A stretch of 38,348 nucleotides of DNA from Roseburia sp. (GTDB lineage Bacteria > Bacillota > Clostridia > Lachnospirales > Lachnospiraceae): contig JAMPIG010000027.1 of assembly GCA_023662875.1 (NCBI GenBank), forward strand, positions 1 through 38,348, in the 5' to 3' direction. This document shows positions 16,891-25,212 of the stretch, piece by piece. The stretch's first letter is position 1. Each line of letters opens with the position of its first letter. The notes below the pieces were generated by a model that did not search any database, was not told the origin of the DNA, and saw only the letters and a program-made list of their open reading frames with translations. The translations under genes were made by a program, and so were the position numbers.

Positions 16891-17709
16891 ATGGAGCAGA
16901 GTTACGGGAGCCGCCGGGAAGCGGGCGGCAGACAGGCCGGATATGACGGCTGTGAGGAATGGATTTCGGTGAACGCCGTCTCTCTGCAGGGAGCGAGAAC
17001 GAGGCAGGAGGACTATCTGCTCTGGACGCGGAGGGAGGACAGAATCATAGCGGTAGTCTGCGACGGCATAGGAGGCATGGATAACGGAGACATTGCCAGC
17101 CGTACCGCGGCGCAGCTTCTCTTTGCCGATCTGGGGAATGTGCCTCCCGGGTCGGACATGCCGTCCTTTTTTCGGCGCGAGACGGAAAAGCTGGACGACG
17201 CGGTGTTCAGCCTGCAATATCCGGACGGCAGCAGGATGAAGGCGGGAACTACCGTCGTGGCCGTCCTGCTGCTGGGGAAGACGCTGCACTGGTTTTCCGT
17301 GGGCGACAGCAGGCTGTACCTGCTGCGGAACGGACGGCTGCAATGTCTGACAAAAGCCCATAATTATGCGGCGGCGCTGGATGAGATGAAAAAGCAGAAG
17401 ACGCTGGACGAGGCCTGGTATCGGGAGGAAGCGAAAAAAGGAGAATGGCTGACCAGCTATCTGGGCATGGGGATTGCGGAACAGTTTGACTGCGGCAGCA
17501 TCTTTTTTCCGGCAGCGCCGCAGGAAAAGCTGCTCGTCTGCTCTGACGGTCTGTACAAAACGGTCTGTCAGGAGGAATTGGAGCTTTACCTGAGACAGCC
17601 GGGAGGAATAGACCGGATCTCCGGCCTGCTGCAGGAGGCGATACGGAAGAAGGACAGTCCGTCGCAGGACAATGCCTCATGGGTACTGATCGGAAGAAAG
17701 GACAGATAA
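16891..17709 (+). CDS. PP2C-family protein phosphatase (second of three)
   Basis: A 272-residue soluble PP2C phosphatase, diverged from its neighbour. The metal-site residues are present: D41 in RQEDY, D58 in CDGIGGMDNGD, D139 in VGDSR, D219 in CSDGLYK and D260 in QDNAS. The usual G-H after the DG(I/M)GG motif is MD here. The first 23 residues are an unrelated Gly/Arg-rich lead. The AGGAGG site ends only two bases before ATG 16891, which is unusually close. No other in-frame ATG precedes the catalytic core, so a non-ATG start further in cannot be excluded. It is 35 bases downstream of the first PP2C gene and 2 bases before the FHA gene, within the same operon. Confidence 0.9.
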   Translation: MEQSYGSRREAGGRQAGYDGCEEWISVNAVSLQGARTRQEDYLLWTRREDRIIAVVCDGIGGMDNGDIASRTAAQLLFADLGNVPPGSDMPSFFRRETEKLDDAVFSLQYPDGSRMKAGTTVVAVLLLGKTLHWFSVGDSRLYLLRNGRLQCLTKAHNYAAALDEMKKQKTLDEAWYREEAKKGEWLTSYLGMGIAEQFDCGSIFFPAAPQEKLLVCSDGLYKTVCQEELELYLRQPGGIDRISGLLQEAIRKKDSPSQDNASWVLIGRKDR

Positions 17710-17711
17710 AA

Positions 17712-18752
17712 ATGGAACGGATGATATGCAAAAACGGTCATTTTTATGACGGAGACAAATTTCAGGAATGCCCTCACTGCGCGGCAGGGATGGAGGCGGC
17801 GCGCCCCAGCTCCTTCGCCGTCGTCGGAGCAAGCCCCGGAAAAGAGGAGAGCGGCAAGGTACAGACGGGAGAAAAGAAAAAGCTGTTCGGCCACCGCAGG
17901 GCAAAGCGGACGCAGGGGACGGAGGACAGGAGCGGAACAGAGGATCGGACGCAGATATTGCCGGTAAATATGCAGGGGGCGGGAGACGGAGTACTTCCGG
18001 GAAGCCTTTCCGGAGGCTTTCCTGAAAATTTCTCCGGGAGTATCCCCGGAAGTTTCCCCGGCCAGGCTGGAGGGCAGAGCTTTCAGCCGAATGATTTCCG
18101 GGAGGGAAACCGACAGTCCGTCACGGGAAGCGGCATGGTACGGGAAACATCCCTGTCCGCCGTAAACGGTACGGCGGATTTCCAAAACATTACCCAGAAG
18201 CTGGACGCCGCCTATCTGGCGGGAATGGGACTCGGAGGGACGGCTCCTGCGGGGACGGAACCGAACGGAGGAGCAGATTTGGCGCAAGCGGGAAGCGGTA
18301 CTGCTGCGGTTAAGACGGGAAGAGGAACCGAAAGCGGAGCTGTTTTTTCGGAGATGGGCTCAGGAAACACCCCTAAAAACGACGGCAAAACCGTCGGCTA
18401 TTTTTCCGTCGGTCTGGATACGGAGCCGCCGGTAGGCTACCTGATCTGTACGGAAGGGGAGGATTACGGCACGGGATTCCCGCTGAAATCTGGTATCAAT
18501 TCGTTGGGACGGTCAAGCGCCATGGACGTGGTGGTGATGGATGTAAAGGTATCCAGGGAGAAGCAGGCGTTCGTGATGTATGAACCGCACAAGAGAGAAT
18601 TTTTCCTGAAACCGGGAGACGGTGTGGGGCTGTGTTATCTGAATGACGAGCTTGTCCTGGAGCCAAAAAAATTGAAGGCCTACGATTTGATTTTGTTGGG
18701 AGATACGAAGCTGATGCTGATCCCGGTATGTGGGGAGCAGTTCAGCTGGTAG
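17712..18752 (+). CDS. Zinc-ribbon FHA-domain protein
   Basis: A 346-residue soluble protein. The start at ATG 17712 is chosen because the conserved Cys-rich head follows at once. The head (C6, H10, C20-P-H-C23) resembles the CKNGHFYD-type metal ribbon seen on other Clostridial FHA proteins and echoes the heads of the two kinases. The middle (about 30-235) is low-complexity Gly/Ser/Pro/Thr with many possible phospho-sites. The C-terminal about 105 residues form an FHA domain: NSLGRSS, VKVSREKQAF, CYLNDELV and ILLGDTKLMLIP. FHA domains bind phosphothreonine, but the usual Ser-x-x-His is SREK here. The gene starts 2 bases after the second PP2C. It is probably a phospho-dependent adaptor between the kinases and the secretion machine. 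Confidence 0.88.
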   Translation: MERMICKNGHFYDGDKFQECPHCAAGMEAARPSSFAVVGASPGKEESGKVQTGEKKKLFGHRRAKRTQGTEDRSGTEDRTQILPVNMQGAGDGVLPGSLSGGFPENFSGSIPGSFPGQAGGQSFQPNDFREGNRQSVTGSGMVRETSLSAVNGTADFQNITQKLDAAYLAGMGLGGTAPAGTEPNGGADLAQAGSGTAAVKTGRGTESGAVFSEMGSGNTPKNDGKTVGYFSVGLDTEPPVGYLICTEGEDYGTGFPLKSGINSLGRSSAMDVVVMDVKVSREKQAFVMYEPHKREFFLKPGDGVGLCYLNDELVLEPKKLKAYDLILLGDTKLMLIPVCGEQFSW

Positions 18753-18766
18753 GGACGGTTTCGCGG

Positions 18767-18795
18767 TGCCTGGGAGAGATAGGCATTTTTGTTTT
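18767..18795 (+). terminator. Weak internal terminator or attenuator before the LytTR gene
   Basis: TGCCT (18767-18771) and AGGCA (18781-18785) form a short 5-bp stem with a 9-base loop, followed by TTTTTGTTTT. It could partly separate the signalling genes from the secretion genes. The stem is short, so it is probably leaky. Confidence 0.45.
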
Positions 18796-18811
18796 GACAG
18801 TGGGATAAACG

Positions 18812-19513
18812 ATGCGAGTAGTGATACTGGACAGTGAAGAAAAGAACATAAGATATTTCCTTGATTATATAAAGGACAGATATCAGGATTGGTCGGTGAA
18901 CGCCTACGCCACAACCTTTGCGTTTGCTACCGCGGTATATGATGACTTTAAGGGAGATGCAGAGCTTTTGCTGATACATGTGGAGGAGGCGGAGCATATC
19001 GAGCTGGCGCAGGATTTGCAGGAGTGCTTTCCGCATCTGCGAATCATATTTTATGCGGAAACGACGGAATGGGCGGAGGAAATTTTCCGGGCGGAGCCTT
19101 CCTTTTTCCTGCAGCTGCCCTTTCGCGGGGAAGCGTTGGAAATGGCTTTCGGACGGGTGAAAACGGGGTGCGAGGAGGATATCGGAAGAACCCTTACAAT
19201 CCGGATGCGAGGACAGAAGCAGAAGATCCGGTTTTCCGCAATCCGTTATATAGAGAGTGTCGGACGGAAAATGTTCCTTTATACAGACGGCGGCTCCTTT
19301 GAGACATACATGACGATGGAGGCTGCCCTGCGCAGTCTGCCGCCGCAGTTTGTGCAGTGTCACCGCAGTTATATTGTCAATGTGGATAGAATTGAAAAAT
19401 ACTGTGTGGACGAGATGCTGCTTACAGGGGGAGCACAGGTTCCGATTTCCAGGACTTATCAGAAAAGGCTGAAAGAAGTGATTTCCGAAAAAGGAGAAAA
19501 CAAATGCTTGTAA
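18812..19513 (+). CDS. LytTR-family response regulator with degenerate receiver
   Basis: A 233-residue protein with an N-terminal receiver-like domain (about 1-120) and a C-terminal LytTR DNA-binding domain (about 130-230: ALRSLPPQFVQCHRSYIVNVDRIEKY and PISRTYQKRLKE segments). LytTR proteins bind direct repeats through a beta fold. The receiver starts normally (VVILDSEEKN), but the strand that normally carries the phospho-accepting Asp reads LLLIHVEEAEH, with no Asp at that position, so it is probably not switched by a histidine kinase. No sensor kinase gene is adjacent. It overlaps the start of essC by 10 bases, so the two are translationally coupled. It may be a local activator of the secretion genes, possibly controlled by protein partners instead of phosphorylation. 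Confidence 0.88.
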   Translation: MRVVILDSEEKNIRYFLDYIKDRYQDWSVNAYATTFAFATAVYDDFKGDAELLLIHVEEAEHIELAQDLQECFPHLRIIFYAETTEWAEEIFRAEPSFFLQLPFRGEALEMAFGRVKTGCEEDIGRTLTIRMRGQKQKIRFSAIRYIESVGRKMFLYTDGGSFETYMTMEAALRSLPPQFVQCHRSYIVNVDRIEKYCVDEMLLTGGAQVPISRTYQKRLKEVISEKGENKCL

Positions 19514-22500
19514 CATTAATTGGGGAACAGAAGATTTTCAGCGTGCATCTGCCGGAGAGGATTGCCGGGAGGTACTGGATTGAGGATGACGAAAATTCTG
19601 TGGGAAACGGCAGAATCCTGGCCATAGAGGCGGATGATACGGCGTCCCGTTGGATCGTAAAGGCAGGCCGGCAGATAAAGCTTTATGACGAGAGGCAGGC
19701 GGAAACGCAGAAGCTTGTATTGGAAGAGGGGAAGTTGTATCAGCTGGCGGTGGCGCAGGAGGAACGGCCGGTCTATTTACTGGCGGAGCCTTTTACCGAG
19801 GACAGGGGGATTTACCGGAAGTTTGCAGCGAACCGGGATGTAGCGCTGCGGTTCGGGAGAGAACGCGACAATGATATTGTAATTTCCAATCCCTATGTAT
19901 CCGGTCATCACGGAATGCTGATCTATTCCGGCGGAACCTGGGTTCTGTGTGACGAACGGTCCACAAACGGTACTTATGTGAACCGGCGCAGGATTACGGG
20001 TCAGGTGAGCCTGAAGGCGGGCGACACCGTATTTATTTTGGGTTTTAAGTTTGTGGTGGGAAGTAATTTTATTTCCATGAATAATCCGGATAAAAGCGTC
20101 CGGATCAACACGGAAGCCCTTTCGGAATTTAGAGGGAAGGAGTATGTGGATAACGAGACGCTGCCGGAGGAGCCCTCCTATTATTACCGTTCTCCGCGGT
20201 TCGTGAGAGGGATCACGCCGTTAGAGCTGCAGGTGGATTCGCCGACCAGACCGGAAGAGAGGGAAACCACGCCGCTTCTTCTGACGATGGGGCCATCGCT
20301 GATCATGGGGGTGGCTTCCTTTTCCGTGGGAATGTTTTCTGTGGTTAATGCGGTGAAAGGCGGCGGGAGCGCAGTCAGCACAATTCCCACCATGATAACA
20401 TCGATTTCCATGCTTCTCGGTATGCTTCTGTTTCCGATCCTGATGCGCAGCAGGGAAAAGAAGAGGATGACTGCAAAGGAGACGGAGAGACAGGAAAAGT
20501 ATTTAAAGTATCTGAATAATCTGCGTCAGGAAATCAAAAAGAATATTGTTTTGCAGGAAGAACTGTTAAATGAAAACAATCCGTCGGTGACGGAACTGGC
20601 GGCGCAAAGCGATTTTTGGGAGAGGAGGCTTTGGGGAAGAACCCCGGCCCGGGAGGACTTCCTGCATCTGCGTCTGGGCGCGGGAAATCTGCCCATGTAT
20701 GCGGATATACAGTTTCCGGAGGATCGGTTTTCCATCGAAGACGATACGCTGCGGGACAGTCTTTTTGCCTTCCAGAGGGAAGAGAGACTTTTGATGAACG
20801 TGCCGGTCGGTGTATCGCTTCCGGCGAGCCGGGTGCTTGGAATCGTCGGCGACAGAGAGGGTGTCCGCAATCTGCTGAACAATCTTTTGCTGCAGATTCT
20901 GCTGCTTCACAGCTACGACGAAGTAAAGCTGATTTGCCTGTACGAGAAAAGCGACGAAAAGCATCTGTCCTTTGTCCGGTACGCCCAGCATATCTGGGAC
21001 AATGAGGGAAAGCGGAGACTGCTGGCGGTTACGGAGGAGAATCTGCGTGAGCTTTCGGTAGATATCGGGAAAATAATTGCGGACAGGAGGACACTTTCCG
21101 CCGGGGAGCCTGCAGGCCGGCTTCTGCCTCACTATATCGTTCTGTCCATGAGCAAGGCGCTTTCCAACAAATGCGCTTTTCTGACAGATATTCTGCAGAG
21201 CGAGGGACTTAAAAGCTTCAGTGTAATCTGCGCCTACGATGAGATGAAAAGTCTTCCTAAGGAATGTGGCGCGGTAGTATGGGTGAACGGCAGTCAGGGA
21301 ATGGTGCATGACGGAAGCGCCGGGAGCGGAGAGAATGTCAGTTTTGTGCAGGATATCGTTCCGGCCGATTATGCCGGGCGGGTGGTGCGCAATATGGCCG
21401 ACAGGCAGCTTGACCTGAATCAGGGCCGTTATACTCTGCCGGAAATGTTGACCTTTATGGATATGTTCGGGGTAGGACGTCATGAGTATCTGAACATTCT
21501 TCAGAGATGGAAAGAGAATAATCCCGTTAAAACGCTGCAGACTCCGGTAGGCGTAGATACGAACGGCGAGACTTTTTATCTGGATCTGCACGAGAAATTT
21601 CACGGGCCGCACGGGCTGGTGGCAGGCATGACCGGTTCCGGAAAGTCAGAGTTTATCATCACTTATATTTTATCCATGGCGGTGAACTATCATCCGGACG
21701 AGGTCGCGTTTGTGTTGATCGACTATAAGGGAGGCGGCCTCACGGGCGCTTTTGAGAACGAGCATTATAGGCTGCCGCATCTGGCAGGGACGATTACAAA
21801 TCTGGACGGCGGCGCAATTATGCGGTCGATTCTGTCAATCAAAAGCGAGCTGAGGAGAAGGCAGGCCATGTTTAACCGGGCCAGGGGCATCGCGAACGAG
21901 GGCACCATGGATATCTATAAATACCAGAAGATGTATCGGGACGGTCTGGTAGAGGAGCCCATTCCGCATCTTTTCATCATTTCGGATGAGTTTGCCGAGT
22001 TGAAGAGCCAGCAGCCCGAGTTTATGGAGCAGCTGATTTCGACGGCCAGAATCGGCCGAAGTCTGGGTGTTCACCTGATTCTGGCCACCCAGAAGCCCAG
22101 CGGAGTAGTAAATGAGCAGATTTGGGCAAACTCAAAATTCAAGGTATGCCTGAAGGTGCAGGACAGGGCGGACAGCAACGATATGTTAAAGCGCCCCGAT
22201 GCGGCGGAGATTGCTGAGACAGGCCGCTTTTATCTTCAGGTCGGATATAACGAGCTTTTTGAACTGGGACAGTCGGCATGGGCGGGAGCCCCCTATCCGG
22301 ATGCGGATCAGGCGGGACAGGAGCAGGACAGGAATATCGAGGTGCTGGATGAGCTGGGCAACGTGGTTGACCGGCTGAAGTACCGCAATAAGCCCCTGAC
22401 GGCAAAGGATAACGGCAGACAGATTGTGCGGATTATGGAGTATCTGGATAAGCTGGCAAGGGAGGAGAAGATCTGTGAACGGCAGCTTTGGATGCCGGAA

Positions 22501-24108
22501 ATCCCGGCGGATATACGGGCGGATCAGCTGACGGAGAAATACTCCTGGGCGGCTTCGGATGCGGCGGGACTCCGTGCCGTTATCGGTGAACTGGATGATC
22601 CGTATACCCAGAGCCAGAGGATTTTGGACGTCAATTTTACGGAGGCAGGAAATGTTTTGATCTATGGCGCGGCAGGCTCCGGCAAGGAGATGATGCTGAA
22701 CGCGGTTTTGTATTCTCTGTGCAGGGATTACTCGCCTTCCGAGTTTGTCGCTTATATTCTGGATTTCGGTGCGGAGGCCATGAAGATGTTCGAGAGTATG
22801 CCTCATACCGGAAGCGTTATGATTGACGGAGAAGACGAGAAGATTCAGAGCTTTATCGGTCTGATTGAGAAGGAGATGAAATACCGGAAGAAGCTGTTTG
22901 CGGAATTTGGCGGGGATATGGAACGGTACAATGCCTCGGAAAATACGAAGGCACCGTACATCCTGATCGTACTGAACAACTATTCTCATTTTTATGAGAG
23001 CTATGAGAGATACGAGGACGTCATGATTACCCTGACCAGAGAGTGTCCCAAGTATGGTATCTATTTCATGCTCACCGCGGTGAATGCGATGGCCGTGAGA
23101 TACCGCATGGTGCAGAATTTCCGTCAGGTCTATGTAATGCAGATGAACGACCGGGCGGACTACTCCTCGATTCTGGGAAATACGGGAGGAGTGATTCCGC
23201 CGGCGGTCAAGGGGAGGGGAATCCTGAAGGAAGAGGAAACCTATGTATTTCAGGCGGCCCATATTGTAGGGAAGGAAGAAGATCTGCGAAGCTTTATCCG
23301 GCAGCAGGCTTTGAAGCTGACGGACAGGGCCGGAGGGATCAGGGCGAGACAGGTGCCGGTAGTGCCCCGGTTCCTTTCCGGTCTGGATGCCGCTAACAGT
23401 ATGAACTCCTTTGAACAGATGCCGCTGGGCGTAAGCTATGCGAATTATGAATATCTGACGGAAAACGTCACGGAGAAAAATGTTCTGATGGTGATGGCGG
23501 AGAACGGGCAGGATGCGCTCTATTATGCGGGAGGACTGGTCGAGGCAGTATCCGCCATGCCGGAGGTACAGATTACGGTGTTCAACGGCGGACGGGAACT
23601 GGCAGAGCTTTTGGACGTGGCCTATGACGGAGTGGACGGAGATTACGAGAAGCGAATTGCAGAGTTATTTTGGCTGTCGGTGGAGAGAAACAATAATTAC
23701 AAGGAGACAGACGGGAACCCGACGGTAGATATGACGCCCATGGTGGTAGTATTTAACGGATACGAGAAATTGAAGAACGGACTGTCGGAGGACGGCAGGG
23801 ATAAGCTGATCATGATGCTGGATAAGGTGGAGGGATTCTGCAATATCCTCTTTGTTGTGAGCGACAGTTATCGAAATGTCAATCAGTATTATCTGGATAA
23901 CTGGGTCGGCAGTCGGTGCGGCGGCGACGGAGTCTGGGTAGGCAGCGGAATTGAGGATCAGATGCGGCTGACAGTGACGAAGAAGACAAAAGAGTCTGGC
24001 GGAGCGGCAGACAGAACCACGGGCTATTATGTGAGCGGCGGAACGGCAAAGCGCATGAAGCTGATCATGCCGTCGAGACTGGAGGGGAGGACGGAGGATG
24101 AAGAATAA
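19504..24108 (+). CDS. essC: EssC-like T7SS FtsK/SpoIIIE ATPase
   Basis: A 1534-residue membrane motor of type VII secretion, Firmicute (T7SSb) layout. Residues 1-90 are a first FHA-like unit. Residues about 100-190 are a clear FHA domain (FGRERDNDIVIS, VSGHHG, STNGTYVN). Two membrane helices lie at about 257-320. The first FtsK-type ATPase domain has Walker A GMTGSGKS (708-715) and Walker B IISDEF (D828, E829). The second has GAAGSGKE (1055-1062), with Glu in place of the usual Ser/Thr. The third, near 1327-1340, has lost the P-loop (AENGQDA). In characterised systems the first domain drives export and the later ones bind substrates such as WXG100 proteins. AAAGGAG lies upstream, and the start lies inside the end of the LytTR gene. 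The downstream esaB start overlaps its end by 11 bases. Confidence 0.96.
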   Translation: MLVTLIGEQKIFSVHLPERIAGRYWIEDDENSVGNGRILAIEADDTASRWIVKAGRQIKLYDERQAETQKLVLEEGKLYQLAVAQEERPVYLLAEPFTEDRGIYRKFAANRDVALRFGRERDNDIVISNPYVSGHHGMLIYSGGTWVLCDERSTNGTYVNRRRITGQVSLKAGDTVFILGFKFVVGSNFISMNNPDKSVRINTEALSEFRGKEYVDNETLPEEPSYYYRSPRFVRGITPLELQVDSPTRPEERETTPLLLTMGPSLIMGVASFSVGMFSVVNAVKGGGSAVSTIPTMITSISMLLGMLLFPILMRSREKKRMTAKETERQEKYLKYLNNLRQEIKKNIVLQEELLNENNPSVTELAAQSDFWERRLWGRTPAREDFLHLRLGAGNLPMYADIQFPEDRFSIEDDTLRDSLFAFQREERLLMNVPVGVSLPASRVLGIVGDREGVRNLLNNLLLQILLLHSYDEVKLICLYEKSDEKHLSFVRYAQHIWDNEGKRRLLAVTEENLRELSVDIGKIIADRRTLSAGEPAGRLLPHYIVLSMSKALSNKCAFLTDILQSEGLKSFSVICAYDEMKSLPKECGAVVWVNGSQGMVHDGSAGSGENVSFVQDIVPADYAGRVVRNMADRQLDLNQGRYTLPEMLTFMDMFGVGRHEYLNILQRWKENNPVKTLQTPVGVDTNGETFYLDLHEKFHGPHGLVAGMTGSGKSEFIITYILSMAVNYHPDEVAFVLIDYKGGGLTGAFENEHYRLPHLAGTITNLDGGAIMRSILSIKSELRRRQAMFNRARGIANEGTMDIYKYQKMYRDGLVEEPIPHLFIISDEFAELKSQQPEFMEQLISTARIGRSLGVHLILATQKPSGVVNEQIWANSKFKVCLKVQDRADSNDMLKRPDAAEIAETGRFYLQVGYNELFELGQSAWAGAPYPDADQAGQEQDRNIEVLDELGNVVDRLKYRNKPLTAKDNGRQIVRIMEYLDKLAREEKICERQLWMPEIPADIRADQLTEKYSWAASDAAGLRAVIGELDDPYTQSQRILDVNFTEAGNVLIYGAAGSGKEMMLNAVLYSLCRDYSPSEFVAYILDFGAEAMKMFESMPHTGSVMIDGEDEKIQSFIGLIEKEMKYRKKLFAEFGGDMERYNASENTKAPYILIVLNNYSHFYESYERYEDVMITLTRECPKYGIYFMLTAVNAMAVRYRMVQNFRQVYVMQMNDRADYSSILGNTGGVIPPAVKGRGILKEEETYVFQAAHIVGKEEDLRSFIRQQALKLTDRAGGIRARQVPVVPRFLSGLDAANSMNSFEQMPLGVSYANYEYLTENVTEKNVLMVMAENGQDALYYAGGLVEAVSAMPEVQITVFNGGRELAELLDVAYDGVDGDYEKRIAELFWLSVERNNNYKETDGNPTVDMTPMVVVFNGYEKLKNGLSEDGRDKLIMMLDKVEGFCNILFVVSDSYRNVNQYYLDNWVGSRCGGDGVWVGSGIEDQMRLTVTKKTKESGGAADRTTGYYVSGGTAKRMKLIMPSRLEGRTEDEE

Positions 24109-24349
24109 GATTCTGCTGGAGCTGTATTTACCGGCAGCGGAAAAGAGCTTTGAGATCAGAGTCCCGAAGCAGATTAAGGTGGCGCAGGCAGTAGGGATGC
24201 TCGTTGAGTTCCTGAAAAAGAGGGATGAGGGGTATCTTCCTACGGAGGACAGTGTGCTCTGCGATCTGGAGAGCGGACGGGTTTTTGACGCCAACGCGTT
24301 TATCGGCTGTATCGGCCTGCAGAACGGTTCCCGCGTTATGCTGGTGTAG
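24098..24349 (+). CDS. esaB: EsaB/YukD-like ubiquitin-fold T7SS protein
   Basis: An 83-residue cytoplasmic protein matching the YukD family: an opening beta strand (KILLELYLPAAEKSFEIRVP), a central helix (VAQAVGMLVEFLKK), and the end GSRVMLV typical of ubiquitin-like folds. It overlaps the end of essC by 11 bases and has GGAGG upstream. EsaB is a conserved T7SSb component that regulates or assists secretion. The EssC-then-EsaB neighbourhood makes the assignment firm even though the family diverges quickly. Confidence 0.9.
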   Translation: MKNKILLELYLPAAEKSFEIRVPKQIKVAQAVGMLVEFLKKRDEGYLPTEDSVLCDLESGRVFDANAFIGCIGLQNGSRVMLV

Positions 24350-24437
24350 GAGATTTCTGTATTTTATTACAGAAAAACGGTAAGTGATTACGTTTTCCGC
24401 CATTTTAGAAAAAGACAGATTATGATAAGAGAAAACA

Positions 24438-24469
24438 GGGAACGGTTCGGCGGAGCCGCCGCCTTTCCC
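24438..24469 (+). other. Hairpin upstream of the first WXG100 gene
   Basis: CGGCGG-AG-CCGCCG (24448-24461) sits inside outer pairs GGGA/TCCC (24438-24469), 20 bases before the start codon, with no T-run. It could protect the 5' end of the WXG100 message after processing. No convincing promoter was found in this 139-base gap. Confidence 0.5.
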
Positions 24470-24488
24470 GAAAAGAAGGAGGAAGCAT

Positions 24489-24791
24489 ATGGAAAGCATT
24501 CAGGTAACACCGGGTAATCTTAAGAAAGCGGCAGGCGAGGTAGAGACCTTGGCCAACAATTACAGGAAGCAGTACGGAGAGTTGTTCGGCCTGGTAGAAA
24601 CCTTTACCACCACGGATTTTCAGGGTGTGGACGCAAAGGAGTTTTGCAGCAAGGTAAAGGATTTTGAGGATGATTTCATGAAAATGAAGAATCTGATGGA
24701 TGACTACGCGCAGTTTTTGCGGAGGGCAGCGGAAGATTACGAGAAAAATCAGGAAAATACGAGAAATCTGATCGCAGGCCTGCAGAGCTGA
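24489..24791 (+). CDS. WXG100-family protein (variant FQG turn)
   Basis: A 100-residue, wholly helical protein with no signal peptide. It has a helix-turn-helix layout of the ESAT-6/WXG100 family, with the central turn reading DFQG (about residues 39-42) instead of W-x-G, flanked by two long amphipathic helices. Its C-terminal helix has YEKNQENTR, a possible Y-x4-N/E export-type signal. The AAGGAGG site is strong, implying high expression. Its place directly after esaB supports a role as secreted substrate or structural partner of EssC. The paralogue next door may be its dimer partner. Confidence 0.85.
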   Translation: MESIQVTPGNLKKAAGEVETLANNYRKQYGELFGLVETFTTTDFQGVDAKEFCSKVKDFEDDFMKMKNLMDDYAQFLRRAAEDYEKNQENTRNLIAGLQS

Positions 24792-24855
24792 GAACGCCGA
24801 TGATTCGGATTTTGAACGGAACGGATGACTGAAAAGAAAAGGAGAAGAGAACATT

Positions 24856-25161
24856 ATGGCAGACAACGGACAGATTATTATTAATTATGGTAAATTTGAC
24901 GGACATGCAGACGGAATTGACCAAAAAAACAAAGAGATGCGACAGACGCTGGACGATATTCAGGCAAAGATCAACGGCTTAAAGGGAGACTGGGAGAGTA
25001 ACGGGGCCGAGACCATCCGCCAGAAGATTACCAATATGACCGGGCGGTTTGAAAACTATCAGAAGGTAGTGGACAGCTATGTAAAGTTTATCCGGGATAC
25101 GAAGGCACGGGCTTTAAATCTGGAGAATACGATCAACGCCAATGCCAGCCAGTACAAGTAA
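24856..25161 (+). CDS. WXG100-family protein (WES turn)
   Basis: A 101-residue helical protein of the WXG100 family. The turn is GDWESNGAETIR, a W-x-S variant of the WXG motif at about residues 46-48. The second helix continues to YVKFIRDTKARALNLENTINANASQYK-like sequence at the end. The last residues, ANASQY, resemble the end of the 96-residue protein encoded at 27828. AAAGGAGAAG lies 9 bases before the ATG. It lies 64 bases after the previous WXG100 gene. It is a likely EssC substrate, secreted folded as a homo- or heterodimer by family analogy. Confidence 0.9.
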   Translation: MADNGQIIINYGKFDGHADGIDQKNKEMRQTLDDIQAKINGLKGDWESNGAETIRQKITNMTGRFENYQKVVDSYVKFIRDTKARALNLENTINANASQYK

Positions 25162-25173
25162 AAAGCGGAGCGG

Positions 25174-25195
25174 TATTGCAGGCTTGACTGCAATA
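25174..25195 (+). other. Hairpin between the WXG100 gene and the lipoprotein gene
   Basis: TATTGCAG-GCTTGA-CTGCAATA, a perfect 8-bp stem with a 6-base loop in a 51-base gap, and no T-run. It may be a 3' stabiliser for the WXG100 message. Confidence 0.5.
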
Positions 25196-25212
25196 TGCGG
25201 GAGAGAGCGACT

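Noticed and set aside
18794..18799. TTGACA just before the LytTR gene as a promoter
   Set aside because: No acceptable -10 box occurs 16-18 bases downstream; the site would also overlap the T-run of the hairpin and put the start inside the gene.
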